A DNA stretch of 7,930 nucleotides. Origin: Actinoplanes liguriensis. Lineage in GTDB: Bacteria > Actinomycetota > Actinomycetes > Mycobacteriales > Micromonosporaceae. The notes under the pieces were generated by a model that saw only the letters and a list, made by a program, of their open reading frames with translations, did not search any database and was not told where the DNA came from. Positions 5,643-7,930 of this stretch are shown here, one piece after another (position 1 is the first letter of the stretch; each line of letters begins with the position of its first letter). The position numbers and the translations under genes were made by a program. The DNA is taken from assembly GCA_000715855.1 (NCBI GenBank), contig KL571312.1, forward strand, positions 32,210 through 40,139, read 5' to 3'.

Positions 5643-6536
5643 TCAGCGCGGAATCAGGGTCAGGATCGAGGCCTCCGGACGGCAGGCGAACCGGATCGGC
5701 GCCGTCGGATGGGTGCCCAGGCCCGCCGAGACGTGCAGCCACGCGTCCGACCCCGGCCAGCGGTGCAGGCCCTTCGCCATCCGGGTGGGCAGGTCGCAGT
5801 TGGTGGTGAGGGCGCCGTAGCCCGGCACGCACACCTGCCCGCCGTGGGTGTGCCCGGCGAGCAGCAGTTCGAAGCCGTCCGCCGCCATCGGGTCGAGCAC
5901 CCGGGAGGCGGGCGTGTGGGTGACCCCGAGGTGCAGGTCGACGCCGGCGCTGATCGGCCCGGACACCGACGGGTAGTCGTCGCGCTCGACGTGCGGGTCG
6001 TCGACCCCGGCCAACTCGATCGAGCGGCCTCCGGCCTTCAGGACGGTACGGGCATTGTTCAGATCCGCCCAGCCCGCATCGGTGAACGCGGCACGCAGGT
6101 CGTCGTAGGGCAGGTCGACGCCGTGCACGTACTCCCGGTCGGGCAGCAGGTACTGCAACGGGTTCTTGAGGACCGGGCCGGTGTAGTCGTTGCTGCCGAA
6201 GACGAACGCGCCCGGCACGTCGAGCAGGGGCTCCAAGGCGCGCAGGACGCCGGGCACCGCATACGGCGAAGCCATGTTGTCGCCCGTGACGATCACCAGG
6301 TCGGGGTCGGTGCCGATCAGCCCGGCCACCCATTCCTGCTTGCGTCGCTGATCCGGCATCATGTGCAGATCGGACAGGTGCAGGATGCGCAGCGGTTCCG
6401 CGTCCGGCTCCAGCACCGGGACGTCGAAACGCCGGAGCGTGAACATGTTCCGCTCGACGAGGGAGGCATAGGCGAACGTCGCACCGCCGACGGCGGCCAG
6501 CGCGGCGGCTGCGGAAATAAGGGAGCGCTTACGCAT
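5643..6536 (-). CDS. YkuE-type metallophosphoesterase, membrane-anchored
   Basis: This 297-residue calcineurin-like phosphoesterase has the family blocks in order: SDLH (55-58), TGDN (84-87), GSND (114-117), THTP (206-209) and GHTHGG (228-233). D56, H58, D86, H207, H229 and H231 are the expected ligands of a two-metal centre. The usual GNH[DE] block reads GSND here. Residues 1-27 are a signal or anchor (MRKR then a hydrophobic run), so the enzyme probably works outside the membrane. The substrate is unknown; some relatives act on phospholipid headgroups or nucleotides. ATG 6536 is chosen because the family begins with this anchor. The open frame extends to 6764 but runs antisense through the divergent YqeY gene. 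In M. tuberculosis a similar gene (Rv3683) adjoins ponA2, as here. TACTCT 7 nt before the ATG suggests a leaderless mRNA. Confidence 0.9.
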   Translation of the reverse strand: MRKRSLISAAAALAAVGGATFAYASLVERNMFTLRRFDVPVLEPDAEPLRILHLSDLHMMPDQRRKQEWVAGLIGTDPDLVIVTGDNMASPYAVPGVLRALEPLLDVPGAFVFGSNDYTGPVLKNPLQYLLPDREYVHGVDLPYDDLRAAFTDAGWADLNNARTVLKAGGRSIELAGVDDPHVERDDYPSVSGPISAGVDLHLGVTHTPASRVLDPMAADGFELLLAGHTHGGQVCVPGYGALTTNCDLPTRMAKGLHRWPGSDAWLHVSAGLGTHPTAPIRFACRPEASILTLIPR

Positions 6537-6561
6537 GACGGCAAGAGTAGTTTCTCCGTCC
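6537..6561. promoter_or_regulatory. Overlapping divergent promoters for leaderless mRNAs
   Basis: Only 25 nt separate the two divergent start codons. The minus-strand -10 TACTCT occupies 6549-6544 and leaves 7 nt to ATG 6536. The plus-strand -10 TAGTTT occupies 6548-6553 and leaves 8 nt to ATG 6562. The two hexamers share the TA at 6548-6549. Neither gene has a usable Shine-Dalgarno, so both mRNAs probably begin at or near the start codon. No clear -35 was seen; any -35 would lie inside the opposite gene. Confidence 0.55.
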
Positions 6562-7014
6562 ATGGGAACGCTGAAAGACCGCCTGAACGATGACCTGCAC
6601 ACCGCGATGAAGTCCCGGGACGAGCTGATCACCTCGACGCTGCGGATGGCCCTGTCCGCGGTGCGGACCGCGGAGGTCGCCGGTGACGAGGCCCGCGAGC
6701 TCTCCGACGACGAGGTGCTGGCGGTGCTGACCAAGGAGGCGAAGAAGCGTCGCGAGGCGGCCACCGCCTTCTCCGGCGCCGGTCGTGCGGACCAGGCGGC
6801 GAAGGAGACGGCCGAGGGCGAGGTCCTCGACCGCTACCTGCCGAAACAGCTCACCGACGCGGAGATCGCCGAGATCGTGGGCGAGGCCCTGACGGCCGGC
6901 GGGTTCACCGGCAAGGCCCAGATGGGTCCGGCCATGAAGGCGGCTCAGGCCGCCGTCGCGGGGCGCGCGGAGGGCGGCCGGGTGGCTGCCGAGGTGCGGC
7001 GCCGGCTCAGCTGA
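6562..7014 (+). CDS. GatB/YqeY domain protein
   Basis: The 150-residue product is a complete stand-alone GatB/YqeY domain, the helical tail domain of the GatB subunit of tRNA-dependent amidotransferase. Family hallmarks are the N-terminal helix MGTLKDRLNDDLHTAMKSRD, KEAKKRREA (58-66), the conserved turn RYLPKQL (91-97), and the C-terminal segment MGPAMKAAQAAVAGRAEGGR (121-140). Stand-alone YqeY proteins are thought to act with tRNA or aminoacyl-tRNA, but their exact job is not settled. ATG 6562 gives the family's usual start; the nine in-frame codons upstream overlap the divergent promoter. There is no Shine-Dalgarno, and a -10 element lies 8 nt before the ATG, which suggests leaderless translation. 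It is divergent from the phosphoesterase and convergent with the penicillin-binding protein. Confidence 0.9.
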   Translation: MGTLKDRLNDDLHTAMKSRDELITSTLRMALSAVRTAEVAGDEARELSDDEVLAVLTKEAKKRREAATAFSGAGRADQAAKETAEGEVLDRYLPKQLTDAEIAEIVGEALTAGGFTGKAQMGPAMKAAQAAVAGRAEGGRVAAEVRRRLS

Positions 7015-7023
7015 CCACGTACG

Positions 7024-7062
7024 CGAAACGGGGCGGGAGACCGTGTCTCCCGCCCCGTTTCG
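7024..7062. terminator. Bidirectional terminator between yqeY-like and PBP genes
   Basis: A perfect 17-bp inverted repeat (7024-7040 and 7046-7062) with a 5-nt loop sits between the convergent stops at 7014 and 7074. It begins 10 nt after the plus-strand stop and 12 nt after the minus-strand stop. Both arm ends carry a short AAA/TTT run, giving a UUUCG tail to the stem in either direction. Confidence 0.85.
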
Positions 7063-7073
7063 TCGCCTGACGC

Positions 7074-7930
7074 CTATCCGCCGGGTGTGTTCCCCGGCTT
7101 CGGGTTCTGGCCCTGGTTCGGTTCCTTCTTGCCCTTGCTGACCTCGATGGTCACCGCGCCGCCCTTGATGGTGCGCCGCTCCGACGTGCCCGCGGCGGTG
7201 TGCGCCGGGCAGTCCGACTCGACCTCGGGGCCGACCACCGGGTCGAATCCCGCGCCGCTGATCTTGTCCTTGGCGCTGTCGATCGAGTCACAGGTCACGT
7301 CCGGGACGCTGCGCAGATCGCCGATGGAGATCTTGTCGCTGCCGGGCTTCTTGAACTGAACGCTCGGCTTGCCCTTCATGTAGTCCTTGAGCGTGTACTG
7401 CACCGCTTTGTTGATGATCGGGTGCGACATCTGGTCGGTGTGGTTCTGCCAGTCCGGCACCGCCATGTAACCGGCGACGACCAGCGACGTGGTGCCGATG
7501 ATCAGCGAGGCGGTCTTGCTGTTGTCGGTGGTGCCGGTCTTGCCGAACACCGGCCGGTTGACGATCCCGTGGGTGTCGGGGGCGGTGCCGCTGCCCCCAC
7601 AGCTGCCGAGCTGGGGCGAGTCGCCGACCGGGCACCGGGCCGCGTCGATCGCCGCACGAGCGACGTCCTTCGTGGTGGCCTGGATGCAGTGCGGCTTGCC
7701 GACGTCGATCTTCTCGTTGTCGTTCGTGATGATCTGCTCGACGGGGGTGGGCTCGCAGTACTTGCCGTCACCGGCCAGCGTGGCGTACGCGTTCGCCATC
7801 TCCAGCGGGGTGGAGTCCATGGTGCCGAGGGTGAACGAGCCCCAGCCGGCCGCGTTCTTGGCGTTCAGCTGGTCGACCGAGGTGCGGAACTGGATGCCGA
7901 AGCGCTTGGCGACGGCGACCACGTTCTCCG
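7074..7930 (-). CDS. Class A penicillin-binding protein, PonA2-like, C-terminal part
   Basis: The gene is cut by the window edge; the frame is open to 7930, and codons before GTG 7922 read Glu-Asn, as in PBPs, so the true start lies outside. Numbering from that GTG, the transpeptidase end shows VFGKTGTTD at 125-133 with the KTG triad at 128-130; the SxxK and SxN motifs are not in view. Residues about 197-265 resemble one PASTA repeat (DLRSVPDVT, then ITIEVSKGK-like VTIEVSKGK at 257-265). The tail is a Gly/Pro/Asn-rich low-complexity stretch. The enzyme polymerises and crosslinks peptidoglycan outside the membrane. PASTA repeats bind muropeptides or beta-lactams in some proteins. The pairing with a YkuE-like phosphoesterase matches mycobacterial ponA2 (Rv3682) beside Rv3683, supporting a PonA2-type assignment; the full N-terminal half would confirm it. 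Confidence 0.92.
   Translation of the reverse strand, partial: ENVVAVAKRFGIQFRTSVDQLNAKNAAGWGSFTLGTMDSTPLEMANAYATLAGDGKYCEPTPVEQIITNDNEKIDVGKPHCIQATTKDVARAAIDAARCPVGDSPQLGSCGGSGTAPDTHGIVNRPVFGKTGTTDNSKTASLIIGTTSLVVAGYMAVPDWQNHTDQMSHPIINKAVQYTLKDYMKGKPSVQFKKPGSDKISIGDLRSVPDVTCDSIDSAKDKISGAGFDPVVGPEVESDCPAHTAAGTSERRTIKGGAVTIEVSKGKKEPNQGQNPKPGNTPGG

Noticed and set aside
5643..6764. Longer version of the phosphoesterase starting at 6764
   Set aside because: The extension is antisense to the YqeY gene and has Ser/Arg-rich shadow composition; the family begins with the MRKR anchor at 6536.
1..7930. CRISPR array, transposase, integrase, toxin-antitoxin or known defence system
   Set aside because: No regularly spaced repeats, recombinase motifs or recognisable paired toxin and antitoxin genes were seen on either strand.

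Overview
The window is GC-rich, with strong third-position G/C in the real genes, GTG and TTG starts alongside ATG, promoters of the TANNNT type, and a PonA2-like penicillin-binding protein beside a metallophosphoesterase. All of this points to a high-GC actinomycete. Genus cannot be fixed from the sequence; Micromonosporaceae or relatives would fit, but that is a guess.

Layout from left to right. Positions 1-595 hold pyrE (orotate phosphoribosyltransferase, minus strand) with its terminator. Positions 596-1140 hold a divergent intergenic region, a small single-pass membrane protein (746-1042, plus) and a strong shared terminator. Positions 1162-4574 (minus strand) form a two-gene unit. The first gene encodes a 777-residue protein with peptidoglycan-binding-like repeats, a DUF1906 (Rv2525c-like, glycoside-hydrolase-like) domain and an unassigned C-terminal region. 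The second, almost abutting, encodes a Tat-signal protein of unknown function. Positions 4575-4843 contain the leader of that unit, a possible overlooked 59-residue ORF on the plus strand, and divergent promoter candidates. A small three-helix membrane protein follows (4844-5200, plus). Positions 5201-5491 are non-coding: an AT-rich patch with a repeated 7-mer, then the terminator of a tRNA-Pro(CGG) gene with encoded CCA (5492-5568, minus).

Positions 5643-7930 look like conserved core genome. They hold a YkuE-type metallophosphoesterase (minus), a GatB/YqeY-domain protein (plus, divergent, start codons only 25 nt apart) and the C-terminal part of a class A penicillin-binding protein with a PASTA-like tail (minus, cut by the window edge). 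The pairing of this PBP type with this phosphoesterase matches the ponA2-Rv3683 arrangement of mycobacteria, so a WhiB-family regulator may lie just beyond the right edge.

The most interesting part is 1162-4574. A wall-targeting-type protein with no visible export signal is coupled to a Tat-exported partner, which suggests co-export or assembly at the cell surface. This is inference. The second notable point is a very compact divergent promoter at 6537-6561 that probably yields two leaderless mRNAs.
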